A DNA stretch of 64,000 nt. Source: Flavobacterium sp. BFFFF2. GTDB taxonomy: Bacteria; Bacteroidota; Bacteroidia; Flavobacteriales; Flavobacteriaceae. The position numbers and the translations under genes were made by a program. Shown in pieces: positions 52,596 to 62,294 of the stretch. The stretch is from NCBI GenBank assembly GCA_002256385.1, contig NKJD01000019.1, forward strand, positions 1-64,000. The letters are read 5' to 3'. Numbering within the stretch: the first letter of the stretch is position 1; every line of letters begins with the position of its first letter. Below the pieces are notes generated by a model. It did not search any database. It was not told the DNA's origin and was given only the letters and a program-made list of their open reading frames with translations.

Positions 52596-54725
52596 ATGAA
52601 AAACAGCATTTTTAAACCCCGATATATAGACCGCGAAAAAAGCTGGTTGGCTTTTAATGCCAGGGTGCTCCAAGAGGCAGCCGATGACACCGTTCCGTTG
52701 TTGGAAAGGCTTCGTTTTTTAGGCATTTTCTCCAACAACATGGATGAGTTTTTCAGGGTTCGGTTTGCCGCTGTCCGCCGATTGAGTTTAACCAAAGAAT
52801 CGGGTGAACAATTGTTGGGGGGAACCACTGCTCAAAAACTGATTAAAGAAATTACCGCCATTGCCATCAACCAGCAAACGGAGAGTTTGCGGATTTTGGA
52901 AATTATTGAAGAAAATCTTGAAAAACAACGGATTTTCATGCGGCATGAAGACCAATTGAACCCCTCGCAACAAGATTTTGTCAAGCATTTCTTTATTGAA
53001 AAAGTGAGTCCCGAACTGGTGACCATTATTTTAAATGACTTGGCTGAATTTCCGGTACTCAGAGACACAGCGGGGTATTTGGCGGTGAAATTGGTGTTGA
53101 ATGCGCCTGCTCAAAATCGTTTTTCGTTGGGCAAGCCCAAAAAAGAAGTGCGGTATGCACTCATAGAAATGCCCAAAAACCTGAACCGCTTTGTGGTGTT
53201 GCCGCCGCAAGATGGCAATCAGTATATTATTATGCTCGATGATGTGATTCGGTTTAACTTGCAAAGCATTTTCAGCTTGTTTGACTACGAACGCATTTCG
53301 GCCCACATGATTAAAATTACGCGCGATGCCGAACTCGACATCGACAGTGATTTGAGTAAAAGCATGATGGAGAAAATTGCGACCTCGGTGCGGGAACGCC
53401 GCATGGGTGAGCCTGTTCGTTTTATTTATGATCAAAAAATGGAAAAAGACACCTTACGTTTTTTTCTGACCAAAATGCATATTGAAGCTACGGACGGCAT
53501 TATTCCGGGTGGGCGTTACCACAACCGCCGCGACTTTATGGATTTCCCCAATTTGGGCCGATTTGATTTGTTGTACAAACCCAAAATTCCCGTTCCCGTT
53601 GAAGGCCTGTCGTTAGAAGGCAGCATTTTACAGGGCATTGCCGAGCGCGATCACTTGGTGTATGCGCCCTATCAGTCGTTTGCTTATCTTATTAAATTTT
53701 TGCGCGAAGCGGCACTTGACCCGGCAGTAACCGTCATAAGAATTACTTTATATCGATTGGCTAAAAACTCTCAAATTGTGAGTTCATTAATCAATGCGGC
53801 CAAGAATGGTAAAAAAGTAATTGTGCAAATCGAATTACAAGCCCGATTTGACGAGGCGTCGAACATCTTTTATGCCGAGCAAATGCAAATGGAGGGCATC
53901 CAACTCATTTTTGGCATAAAAGGCTTAAAAGTACACAGTAAAATTTGCGTGATTGACCGCGTCGAAGACCGAAAAATGAAACGCTATGGGTTTATTTCAA
54001 CGGGCAACTTCAACGAATCGACTGCCAGGGTTTATACCGATTTTACGTTGTTTACCAGCCACTCACAGATTTTGAAAGATGTGGTTAAAATTTTTGAATT
54101 TTTCGACATCAATTATCGGGTGCACCGCTACAAGCATTTGATAGTATCACCGCATTACACGCGCAGCAAAATCTATAAACTCATTGACCGCGAAATCGCC
54201 AATGCGCACTTAGATAAAAAAGCATACATTCATTTGAAAATGAATAGTTTATCTGATTTTGCCATGATTGACAAATTGTACGAAGCCAGCCAAGCCGGTG
54301 TTCACATCCGATTGCAAATTAGAGGGATTTGTTCGCTCATCCCAGGGGTGGCAGGCTTAAGCGAAAACATAGAAGCCATTAGCATCGTTGATAATTTCTT
54401 GGAACATTCACGGGTATTTATTTTCGGAAATGGGGGCGATCCGGACGTGTTTATTTCGTCTGCTGATTTCATGACCCGCAACCTCGATGACCGGGTCGAG
54501 GTGACTTGTCCTATTTATGATGATGAAGTAAAACGCACCCTGATTGAAACCTTTGAAGTGGGGTGGAAGGGCAATGTAAAAGCCCGATTTCATTCTGAAA
54601 ACTTAGATAACAAATACCGACAACGCAAGCCCAACGAACCTGTTTTCAGGGCGCAACTTGAAACCTATTTGTACTATAAATACCAATATGATGCGTTGCA
54701 TCCTCAAACCCCATTAGACCACTAA
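52596..54725 (+). CDS. ppk1: Polyphosphate kinase 1
   Basis: PPK1 makes polyphosphate from ATP reversibly through a phosphohistidine. The 709-residue protein has N, head and two C-terminal domains. The autophosphorylated His lies in IKGLKVHSKICVIDR; the second conserved His is in NFLEHSRVFIFGNGG. YIDREKSWLAFNARVLQEA opens the N domain. The ATG at 52596 is preferred to a TTG at 52584. ppx starts 7 bp after the stop. Confidence 0.95.
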   Translation: MKNSIFKPRYIDREKSWLAFNARVLQEAADDTVPLLERLRFLGIFSNNMDEFFRVRFAAVRRLSLTKESGEQLLGGTTAQKLIKEITAIAINQQTESLRILEIIEENLEKQRIFMRHEDQLNPSQQDFVKHFFIEKVSPELVTIILNDLAEFPVLRDTAGYLAVKLVLNAPAQNRFSLGKPKKEVRYALIEMPKNLNRFVVLPPQDGNQYIIMLDDVIRFNLQSIFSLFDYERISAHMIKITRDAELDIDSDLSKSMMEKIATSVRERRMGEPVRFIYDQKMEKDTLRFFLTKMHIEATDGIIPGGRYHNRRDFMDFPNLGRFDLLYKPKIPVPVEGLSLEGSILQGIAERDHLVYAPYQSFAYLIKFLREAALDPAVTVIRITLYRLAKNSQIVSSLINAAKNGKKVIVQIELQARFDEASNIFYAEQMQMEGIQLIFGIKGLKVHSKICVIDRVEDRKMKRYGFISTGNFNESTARVYTDFTLFTSHSQILKDVVKIFEFFDINYRVHRYKHLIVSPHYTRSKIYKLIDREIANAHLDKKAYIHLKMNSLSDFAMIDKLYEASQAGVHIRLQIRGICSLIPGVAGLSENIEAISIVDNFLEHSRVFIFGNGGDPDVFISSADFMTRNLDDRVEVTCPIYDDEVKRTLIETFEVGWKGNVKARFHSENLDNKYRQRKPNEPVFRAQLETYLYYKYQYDALHPQTPLDH

Positions 54726-54732
54726 CTTGACC

Positions 54733-55686
54733 ATGAATTCAACCTTAACTATTCGGAAATTTGCAGCCATCGATATTGGTTCTAATGCCATGCGGTTGTT
54801 GATTGCCAATGTGTTGGAACAAGAGGGCAAAGAGGTCCAAATAAACAAAAACGAACTCATTCGCGTTCCCATTCGGTTGGGGCAAGATGCCTTTACGAAT
54901 GGCGAAATTAGCCAAGAGAGTATCAGCCGCATGACCGATGCTTTTCAGGCCTTTCAGTTGCTCATGAACGTGTACGGGGTAGAACGCTACAAAGCGTGTG
55001 CCACTTCGGCTATGCGCGAAGCCTATAATGGTCAAGAAATAGCCCAGTTAATTGAGAAAAAGACAGGCATCGAAATTGAAATCATTGACGGGAAAACAGA
55101 AGCGGCCATCATTGCCAACTCAGGACTTACCCGGTTTATGGAACGCGATGAGCCTTGTTTGTTTGTAGATGTCGGCGGGGGAAGCACCGAATTTTCGCTT
55201 TTTGACGGCGGGGTTTTAAAGGTGTCGCGCTCTTTTAAAAACGGAACGGTCCGACTGCTAAACGGCATGGTGCCCGAATTGGTATGGGACGAGATGCACC
55301 AATGGATCCATGCCCACACCCATCAGTTGGATAATTTGGTCATGATTGGTTCAGGCGGGAACATCAATCGGTTGTTTAAAATGTCGGGTAAACTCCAAGA
55401 CAAGTCCTTAAGCTACATGTACCTGCATGCGCAATTTGACCACCTGAGTAAATTGAGTTACGAACAGCGAATTGCTGAATTGGGCCTGAATCCTGACCGA
55501 GCCGATGTGATTATTCCAGCAACTAGTATTTATCTGAAAGCCATGAAATGGAGTGGGGCGCAGCAATTGTATGTGCCTAAAATTGGGTTGTCCGATGGCA
55601 TGATTAAAGCCATGTACAACCAGCAAATTACCTCTATTTCCAGAGACGTTTCAATCCGCGCTTCAGAGACCGATACAGAAAAATAA
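54733..55686 (+). CDS. ppx: Exopolyphosphatase / Ppx-GppA phosphatase
   Basis: 317 residues of the Ppx/GppA actin-like fold, with the N-terminal FAAIDIGSNAMRLLIANV and phosphate-binding DVGGGSTEFSLF near 145. It degrades polyphosphate or pppGpp. It is a short, single-domain type (E. coli Ppx is about 510 residues). Immediately follows ppk1, a pairing that suggests balanced polyP turnover. The 3' end overlaps the convergent GT2 gene by 53 bp. Confidence 0.93.
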   Translation: MNSTLTIRKFAAIDIGSNAMRLLIANVLEQEGKEVQINKNELIRVPIRLGQDAFTNGEISQESISRMTDAFQAFQLLMNVYGVERYKACATSAMREAYNGQEIAQLIEKKTGIEIEIIDGKTEAAIIANSGLTRFMERDEPCLFVDVGGGSTEFSLFDGGVLKVSRSFKNGTVRLLNGMVPELVWDEMHQWIHAHTHQLDNLVMIGSGGNINRLFKMSGKLQDKSLSYMYLHAQFDHLSKLSYEQRIAELGLNPDRADVIIPATSIYLKAMKWSGAQQLYVPKIGLSDGMIKAMYNQQITSISRDVSIRASETDTEK

Positions 55687-56620
55687 GGTTGTATACCCGA
55701 AACAGTTTTTCGCGGGTAATGCTCGAATCCAAGCGATACGAGTACATTAAAAGTTGGACAACTTTAAAAACATTTCCTCTTTTGAGTTGGAAATAAGCCG
55801 ACCAAAAGCAATAGGAGGCCTGCGTATGAATAATTTGTGTTTTTTCGGCTTCAGTGTATTTGTCTTGGTGCAATGACAAAATCAAATTCAAATCACGTAT
55901 CATCACGATATCCACCATTTGCGAATAATCGAGGCTTTCAAATACATTGTCACCTACCGTGTTTTTGGTCCATTTGATGTCCTTGTTAAATGCCACCTTG
56001 AGTGGCTTCGACACAATGAGTCCAATTTGAAATTCCCAATCATCGGCCACTCGAATGCTTTCATTCCAGGGGGCGACTAATGACGATTTTCTAAAAACCA
56101 ACGCAGATGACGGGGCCAAGCACCCATTTAAAAATAATCTGCGCAAGTCGCTGTAAGGTAAAGTGACCCAATTGTTTTCGGTATGTGGCGCTTCGTGAAA
56201 ATAGGAATACAAGCTTTTTTTGTTGGCCATTTCACTGTAGCGTTCCCCTTTTGCATTGGTGCTTTCCCAATTTGAAAACACAAAGTCAAGCTGGTCAGCC
56301 TCCATTTTGTTGATTGATTCTTCTAAAAAATCAGGCTGCCAAACGTCGTCTGAATCTAAAGTGGTAATGTATTTCCCCCGAGAAACGACCAAACCTGTAT
56401 TGCGTGCACTGGCTTGTCGGCCATTTTTTTTCCAGATATAAGTGACTTCCTGAAAAGCAGCAATTACTTCGCGGGTTCCGTCGGTGGAACCATCGTCAAC
56501 CACTACAATTTCTTTGTTCGGATAAGTTTGATTCAAGGCACTTTCCACTGCATGCACCACCAATTCGGCCCGGTTATAGGTAGGTATAATAATGGTAACA
56601 AGTGGAAATGGATTTGTCAT
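55634..56620 (-). CDS. Glycosyltransferase family 2
   Basis: 328 residues with a GT-A fold: IIIPTYNRAEL, VDDGSTDGT, RNTG and LDSDDVWQPDF (DxD-like metal site) in the first 110 residues, followed by a cysteine-poor C-terminal helical part. No membrane segment. It transfers a sugar from a nucleotide-sugar to a surface glycan or other acceptor that cannot be identified. Tail overlaps ppx. Operon with the GT4 gene 7 bp upstream. Confidence 0.88.
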   Translation of the reverse strand: MTNPFPLVTIIIPTYNRAELVVHAVESALNQTYPNKEIVVVDDGSTDGTREVIAAFQEVTYIWKKNGRQASARNTGLVVSRGKYITTLDSDDVWQPDFLEESINKMEADQLDFVFSNWESTNAKGERYSEMANKKSLYSYFHEAPHTENNWVTLPYSDLRRLFLNGCLAPSSALVFRKSSLVAPWNESIRVADDWEFQIGLIVSKPLKVAFNKDIKWTKNTVGDNVFESLDYSQMVDIVMIRDLNLILSLHQDKYTEAEKTQIIHTQASYCFWSAYFQLKRGNVFKVVQLLMYSYRLDSSITREKLFRVYNLIFLYRSLKRGLKRLWK

Positions 56621-56627
56621 CGTTTTT

Positions 56628-57794
56628 TTAATCGAGCAGCATTTGCACTAGAAGCAAATTAGCAAAAGTTTGTTCAGGTTTTGCAGGCACTTCTCTGAGT
56701 ACCGTTTCACGGGCTTTTTCAGCTATTGCTGGCCAATTCGCCCGTTGCTCCCAAGCGCGTTCCATGGCTGCTTCAAACGATTGTTCGCCGCATTCACCAA
56801 TAAATCCATTGACGCCATCGGTTACTATTTCGGCATTTCCACCGGCCGTTGACACAATCACGGTGCGTGACATGGCCATGGCTTCTAACATCGCCAACGG
56901 CATGCCCTCGGCTCGGGACGGGAGAATGAGTCCATGATGTTGCGCCCAAACCTGATCCATATTTCCTTGAAAGCCACTAAATTCGACATTAGTAACTCCT
57001 AAATAACGGGCCATTTCTTGCAACGATTCATCGTCAACACCGTGTCCAATGAAATTCACTAAAATAGGTCTGTTTTTCCAGGTATCTTTTGACAAGATGC
57101 GGATTAAAATATCTTGTCCTTTATCTAATAAAAATAGCCGCCCAACACAGGCCAACCGAAAATGTGGCTCAGTGGGTGGCATTGGCTGCAATCGATCGCC
57201 TAATTTGATGGGGTTAAAAACCACCGTTGCATTCGGAATGACACAGCCAAATTGATCTTGCGTCAAAGTCAAATTGTGTTTTGATACAAAATAACTTTGT
57301 TTCGCCGCCAATAAGGCTTGACGCATGGCTGCACGGTAAATTTTATGCGGCCAAAAAAACTCCACGGCTTTTTGGGCAATCACAAAATAGGGGATCCCTT
57401 TTTGGCGAATTTCATCCGCCATCAGCAGTCCGTCAAAATTAACCCCTTGGCCCACAATCACGTAGTCGGGTTGTAAAGAAGCAATTTTATCGGCATATTG
57501 TTCGTTTAAAGTACGAACCGGTAATTTGATTTTATTTTCAAAAGGCTTCGACGTAATGTATAGCAGTTTTTTGATGCGATCGGCTCGGCTGCTTAAATCA
57601 ACCAATTGCACGCCCACATTTGCTAATTTCACAAAACTTGGATGCGTTCGTTTAATTTTGTCTTTTACGACACTTACTCGGTGCCCCGCTTCAATTAAAT
57701 ACGGAATGGCCAGTGCCCAAAGTTCTTCACTTCCGCCCCAATCATCAAAAATGCTTGAAAAAACAACAATGTGTTTACTAGATTGATTGTTCAT
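56628..57794 (-). CDS. Glycosyltransferase family 4
   Basis: 388 residues, GT-B fold. The C-terminal nucleotide-sugar site contains RLFLLDKGQDILI near 218, GHGVDDESL near 255 and the E-x7-E motif in PSRAEGMPLAMLEAMA near 298. The N-terminal domain starts HIVVFSSIFDDWGGSEELWA. Likely acts in capsule, exopolysaccharide or glycoprotein synthesis together with the GT2 gene. It follows the ABC exporter gene after 11 bp. Confidence 0.87.
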   Translation of the reverse strand: MNNQSSKHIVVFSSIFDDWGGSEELWALAIPYLIEAGHRVSVVKDKIKRTHPSFVKLANVGVQLVDLSSRADRIKKLLYITSKPFENKIKLPVRTLNEQYADKIASLQPDYVIVGQGVNFDGLLMADEIRQKGIPYFVIAQKAVEFFWPHKIYRAAMRQALLAAKQSYFVSKHNLTLTQDQFGCVIPNATVVFNPIKLGDRLQPMPPTEPHFRLACVGRLFLLDKGQDILIRILSKDTWKNRPILVNFIGHGVDDESLQEMARYLGVTNVEFSGFQGNMDQVWAQHHGLILPSRAEGMPLAMLEAMAMSRTVIVSTAGGNAEIVTDGVNGFIGECGEQSFEAAMERAWEQRANWPAIAEKARETVLREVPAKPEQTFANLLLVQMLLD

Positions 57795-57805
57795 GAGTTA
57801 CACTT

Positions 57806-59608
57806 TTATACGGGTTCCAAGTCGTTTTTAAATTGATTGTAGTAAGGCCCTTTTTCGCGAACAAGGTCATGGTGTGTCCCTTCTTGAACCATTTTGCCGT
57901 CCGATAACACATAGATATAATCGGCATGTTTAATAACCGACAGGCGGTGACTAATTAAAATAATCCCTTTATCGCCCATTTGTTTTTGAAGCAAGCTAAT
58001 CAATTCATTTTCGGCCAACGAATCAATGGCCGAAGTGGCCTCGTCTAATATAATAAAATGGGCATCGCGGTATAAAGCACGAGCCAACGCCAATTTTTGC
58101 CATTGTCCGATACTAATTTCTTGGCCATCTTCAAACAATTTGCCCATTTGGGTTTCATAGCCCAATGCAAACTGGTCAATATACAAATTGGCGCCCGATC
58201 GAACGGCAGCTTGTTCCACTTCGGCCATTATGTACTCGCGGCTCGCATCGCCAATATGGATGTTTTCGCCTGCGGTAAAATGGTATTTTCCGAAATCTTG
58301 AAACACCACACTCATTAAATTTCTAAACGCTTCCGGTTCCAAATCTTGGATCGGCGTGTCACCATATAAAATTTGCCCTTCCGTTGCAGGATATAAACCG
58401 GTAATCAATTTGATTAAAGTAGATTTTCCAGAACCATTTAAACCGACCAAAGCGGTTACCTTTCCGGGTTGGAAAGCGACATTGATGTTTGAAAGCACCT
58501 CTTTGGTTGTATTCGGATAGGTAAAATGAACATTATTCATCACCAGTGCTTTTTCGGGGGTAAAAGCCACTTTTTCTGTTCCTTTTTTGTTTTCAGAAGG
58601 CGTCAGGTCAAGTAATTCGAAAATGCTTCCGATGTATAAATTGTTCTGCAATAACTGCGAAATATTGGTGGTCAGTTGTTGCATGACATTGAACGTCTGC
58701 AAAAATGACAACAGCAACAAGGCAATGTCGCCCATCGAGTTGACCCCTTTGGTGATGTTAATGGCAATCAGGCCAATGCACAATACAAAGCCCGACGTTG
58801 AAATCACATTGGCAATAAAATCGAGCCAAGTGGCCGTTCGTTTTACCTGCAATTGCTCGTCGGTGATGGTCAACCGAAGGGCGTCGTACATGTTTTTGAT
58901 TTTGCTGCCAAATCCAAAAACACGGATTTCTTTGGCAAATAAATCGCCGGTAATCACCGATCGCAAATAACCTGCCTTCCGATCAAGTTCGGTTCTGCGG
59001 CGGTACCATTTAAAATACTTGCGGCTGGTGTAGGCTTTTACCAAGAATCCTGGAGCCACCATGACCAATATACACGGCAACAACACCCAGTTGATAGTGA
59101 CAATAATATATAAAAACCCGAAGGCAATCACACTGTTTTTGATGATTTCATTCAGGTTATTTAAAATGGCGACCGGTCTGGAATGGGCTTCTTCGAGGGC
59201 GCGTTTTAGAATGTCGAAATACTGCGGACTTTCAAAAAAAGCGTATTCTAACGATAGCGATTTTTCATGAATTCGGTCGTCCATCCGGCGGGTTAAATGC
59301 ACGCTGTTTAAGTCGGTAACATAAGCCGAAATGGAACGAATAGTAATAAACAATACCGACACCAGCCCAATGAGAATCAGTTGTTCGTATACGCCTGACT
59401 CAGCTAGCTGGCTTTGTTGGGTGAGCATATTCACCAACTGTTTGAAACTGCGTAAAGCAAAGAAAAAACTGGCTGTTTCCGCACACATTAAAACCACTGA
59501 AGTGATGGTCCAAAGAGGGGAAAGGGATAAAATTAGTTGAACCGTACGGAGGATATTTCCGTACAAAGACACCTCTTTAAATTGTTCAGGAAGAAAGTTT
59601 TTTAACAT
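57806..59608 (-). CDS. ABC exporter, fused membrane and ATPase domains
   Basis: 600 residues. An N-terminal six-helix exporter domain (about 30-310) precedes an ATPase domain with Walker A GLNGSGKST, signature ISIGQWQKLALARAL and Walker B FIILDEATSAID, plus the switch His in LISHRLSV. It resembles MsbA/lipid-flippase or peptide/glycan half-transporters that function as homodimers. Adjacent glycosyltransferases suggest export of a glycan or glycolipid, but that is inference. No peptidase or accessory gene is nearby. Confidence 0.88.
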   Translation of the reverse strand: MLKNFLPEQFKEVSLYGNILRTVQLILSLSPLWTITSVVLMCAETASFFFALRSFKQLVNMLTQQSQLAESGVYEQLILIGLVSVLFITIRSISAYVTDLNSVHLTRRMDDRIHEKSLSLEYAFFESPQYFDILKRALEEAHSRPVAILNNLNEIIKNSVIAFGFLYIIVTINWVLLPCILVMVAPGFLVKAYTSRKYFKWYRRRTELDRKAGYLRSVITGDLFAKEIRVFGFGSKIKNMYDALRLTITDEQLQVKRTATWLDFIANVISTSGFVLCIGLIAINITKGVNSMGDIALLLLSFLQTFNVMQQLTTNISQLLQNNLYIGSIFELLDLTPSENKKGTEKVAFTPEKALVMNNVHFTYPNTTKEVLSNINVAFQPGKVTALVGLNGSGKSTLIKLITGLYPATEGQILYGDTPIQDLEPEAFRNLMSVVFQDFGKYHFTAGENIHIGDASREYIMAEVEQAAVRSGANLYIDQFALGYETQMGKLFEDGQEISIGQWQKLALARALYRDAHFIILDEATSAIDSLAENELISLLQKQMGDKGIILISHRLSVIKHADYIYVLSDGKMVQEGTHHDLVREKGPYYNQFKNDLEPV

Positions 59609-59708
59609 GCTTAACTCATGCGGAAATTTGCCGCCGCAATGTAGTAAAAAGTTTAAATTTTAACAATTATTTAATGTTGCAAAATCAGGCGCATTAAACC
59701 ATTTTATT

Positions 59709-62192
59709 TTAATCTAAAGCTTGTAAAAATTGGAATCCAATAACAAGTCCATTTTTGGTGGTATTCCCTTGAAAACTATATACATAATCAAAACGGAATA
59801 CTTTAAATTTTCCAAACCCTAAGTGATCCAAACCCAGACTGACTTCCTGATAAGGCAAACGGTCAGAAACCGACAAACCATGGTACCCAAAAACAAATTC
59901 GCTTTGCAACCATTTTAAGACAGGCAATTTATTCAAAAAATACCCACTGTCATGATGCTCCCAATGTCCTTGTACGTAGCCCGCATCGGTGCTCATGGCA
60001 TAATAGGGCAATAATAAATAAGTGCCTACATAATTTGATTGGGTGCCTATGTGGGTTTCATTGCCCATAAAATGTTTAAAATCGGTAAAACTCAAGCTGT
60101 TTTTTTGGATGAATCGGCCTGCCTCAAACGAAAAAGTAGATTCTCCCATTTGACCCAGTCGTTTGTCATATTGGCTGTTGAGCTGTATTTGATCAAAATG
60201 ATAAACTGCTGAACTGCCACCCCAGCCTTTGCGGTATTTAACGGATAGAAAAGGGTATTTGTCATTTGGAATCCTGATTTTTCCATCGGGACGGCTCATG
60301 TATTGTTGGCCAAAATGAATGTTAAAATGTACCTGACTGATCAGCAATTGATGTGAATCAAAAGGTGCACTGACCTCATTATTTGGTTGCGTCGGGTCGT
60401 TGGACAGGTAATTTTTATCGGCTTTAGTCCAACTCAACGACGTGCTGTTGTATAATGGCACTCTTTGGGCATATTCTGTGCTTATTTCGGTATCGAGCCC
60501 ATTAAGCAATTCGCGGTAAAAGCTGGCTCGCACGTAGCGCTTTTCGTACAACTTTAAGTAATTGTCTTTGAATAAAAGGCTGCTCACACTGTTTACGATA
60601 TTTGAAATGGGGCTGTTTTCATGAAACGAAGTGGCTTTAATTCCGCCACTTAATACATAAGAAGCTGCGTGCATTCGATCAAATCGGTGAATCCAATAGA
60701 AAACGGGCCGCACTTTGTTGTCTGAAAACCCATAGTTTACATCGGCACCTACCCTGAGTTTGGTTCGTTTGTTTTCATCCCGAAGCGTATATTCCAATTT
60801 GCCACTAGTAGTAAAACCTTGTACGGTATTGAACCGCACGTTGGTTAACACCCCACTATAGTCAAAATCCCAATGTTTAAAAGAGTTTCTGTAGTTGTAA
60901 CCCATCAAAATGTCGGAAACCGAGAAGGCATTGTTTTTGCGGTCGATCGAATCTAAGTACTGAGCCGATTGGTGTTTTTGTTGAATTTTATCCTTTTTAA
61001 CATAATCCTTTTTTTCGTCAACGGTTAAGGGAATGGGACGCATTTTTTGCCAATAGGTGCTGTCTTTTTTGTTGGACTCGGCCTCAAAGCGCACAATTTC
61101 TTTGGTAAATGACGCTTTGGTCAGCACCGATTCAAAATCGTAATTAGAGTACACATACGTAAATCGGCCAGCAAATTTGATTCCAAAAATACCTGCCTTA
61201 AAGTCAATAAACTGGGAGGTCCTGACCCATTTACGGGTTTTGTTGTCATAAGAGTAGGCTTGGTTAAGCGTAAGTTGGTCAAGGGCTGGCATCAATAATT
61301 TTTTTCCATCAATGTGCAGTTCTAGCCCATAAATGGAAAAGAAATCATCGCAAATGTACAGGGTACCCTCAAACAATACATCCGTTTTGCGCTTGGGCAT
61401 CACCTGAATTTTATAAATCAATTGGCCTGATTCATTCATAAAGCTGCCATCCAATTTATACTTGTAATTTGACAAAGCCTGATCAGCTATAGGCGACATG
61501 ACGTTGGTATTCAATGAAATGTAGTTGTCATAAAAGTCAAATTCGGACGATCGTGCAGTATTGAAACTAAACCCGTTGTCATTGCCACTTACTTTTGATG
61601 CAATAATGGTTTCATTCAGCAAATCGGGTTTGTGGAATTTGATTTTCGAAACAGTTTCTGATAAGTAAATAATACCGCTGCGGGTTGAATCAAGTATTTC
61701 ATCAAACTGATCGAGTTTTTGACCTAAGATTTTTTTGGGTACTTCTTTCAGCTTAAACAAGCCTTTGGAGTAAAAATCAGCGGTATAGTAATTCAAATCG
61801 AGGCTGTTTTCTTTTCGGCGGGCAATGGCCTTTTTAATAATCGGAATGGCAGGGTTTTCCCCTTTGGCAATCACCACTTCGCGCAAGGTGATTTCTTCTT
61901 CAGACAAATTTACTTTCACAGGCTCGCTTTGTGGCAAAGCCACCGTAATCTGCTGGAACTGATAACCCACCCGACGCAGCGTTAACACGGCTGAGTTTCC
62001 GTTTGGTGCGGGCAATGTAAACAAACCCGCCTCATTGGTTTGGGTAATGGAATAAGTACCCACTTGTTGCACCGTCACATGCGCCAAGGGCTTCCCTTGC
62101 TCACCCGTAACCACCCCCCGAATTGATTGGGCAGTGAGCTGTTGACCGATACACAATAAAAAAAGAACAATCAGGCGTTGAGGTGTCTTCAT
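59709..62192 (-). CDS. DUF5686 family outer-membrane protein with carboxypeptidase-regulatory-like domain
   Basis: 827 residues. A signal peptide (ends TAQSIRG) is followed by a CarboxypepD-reg-like beta domain (about 22-95, IRGVVTGEQGKPLAHVTV) and a long region ending in a beta-barrel-like C-terminus with strand motifs. This is the typical DUF5686 layout of Bacteroidota. The function is unknown; outer-membrane location is likely. Separated from the exporter gene by 100 bp and from aroQ by 82 bp. Confidence 0.85.
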   Translation of the reverse strand: MKTPQRLIVLFLLCIGQQLTAQSIRGVVTGEQGKPLAHVTVQQVGTYSITQTNEAGLFTLPAPNGNSAVLTLRRVGYQFQQITVALPQSEPVKVNLSEEEITLREVVIAKGENPAIPIIKKAIARRKENSLDLNYYTADFYSKGLFKLKEVPKKILGQKLDQFDEILDSTRSGIIYLSETVSKIKFHKPDLLNETIIASKVSGNDNGFSFNTARSSEFDFYDNYISLNTNVMSPIADQALSNYKYKLDGSFMNESGQLIYKIQVMPKRKTDVLFEGTLYICDDFFSIYGLELHIDGKKLLMPALDQLTLNQAYSYDNKTRKWVRTSQFIDFKAGIFGIKFAGRFTYVYSNYDFESVLTKASFTKEIVRFEAESNKKDSTYWQKMRPIPLTVDEKKDYVKKDKIQQKHQSAQYLDSIDRKNNAFSVSDILMGYNYRNSFKHWDFDYSGVLTNVRFNTVQGFTTSGKLEYTLRDENKRTKLRVGADVNYGFSDNKVRPVFYWIHRFDRMHAASYVLSGGIKATSFHENSPISNIVNSVSSLLFKDNYLKLYEKRYVRASFYRELLNGLDTEISTEYAQRVPLYNSTSLSWTKADKNYLSNDPTQPNNEVSAPFDSHQLLISQVHFNIHFGQQYMSRPDGKIRIPNDKYPFLSVKYRKGWGGSSAVYHFDQIQLNSQYDKRLGQMGESTFSFEAGRFIQKNSLSFTDFKHFMGNETHIGTQSNYVGTYLLLPYYAMSTDAGYVQGHWEHHDSGYFLNKLPVLKWLQSEFVFGYHGLSVSDRLPYQEVSLGLDHLGFGKFKVFRFDYVYSFQGNTTKNGLVIGFQFLQALD

Positions 62193-62252
62193 GGGTTGTA
62201 TTTTATAGTTGATATATGTTTTATTAAATGTATTTGTTGTTTGTCGTACTGC

Positions 62253-62294
62253 GTGAAACCTTAAACCTTAAACTTTAAACCTGAAACTTTAAAC
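62253..62294 (+). repeat. 7-bp tandem repeat array, locus D
   Basis: Six heptamers, GTGAAAC, CTTAAAC, CTTAAAC, TTTAAAC, CTGAAAC, TTTAAAC. The right half overlaps the 3' end of aroQ, so the repeat supplies its stop codon and last residues. Confidence 0.88.

Noticed and set aside
31658..62294. CRISPR array as an explanation for the heptamer repeats.
   Set aside because: Units are 7 bp with no spacers and no cas genes are in the window.
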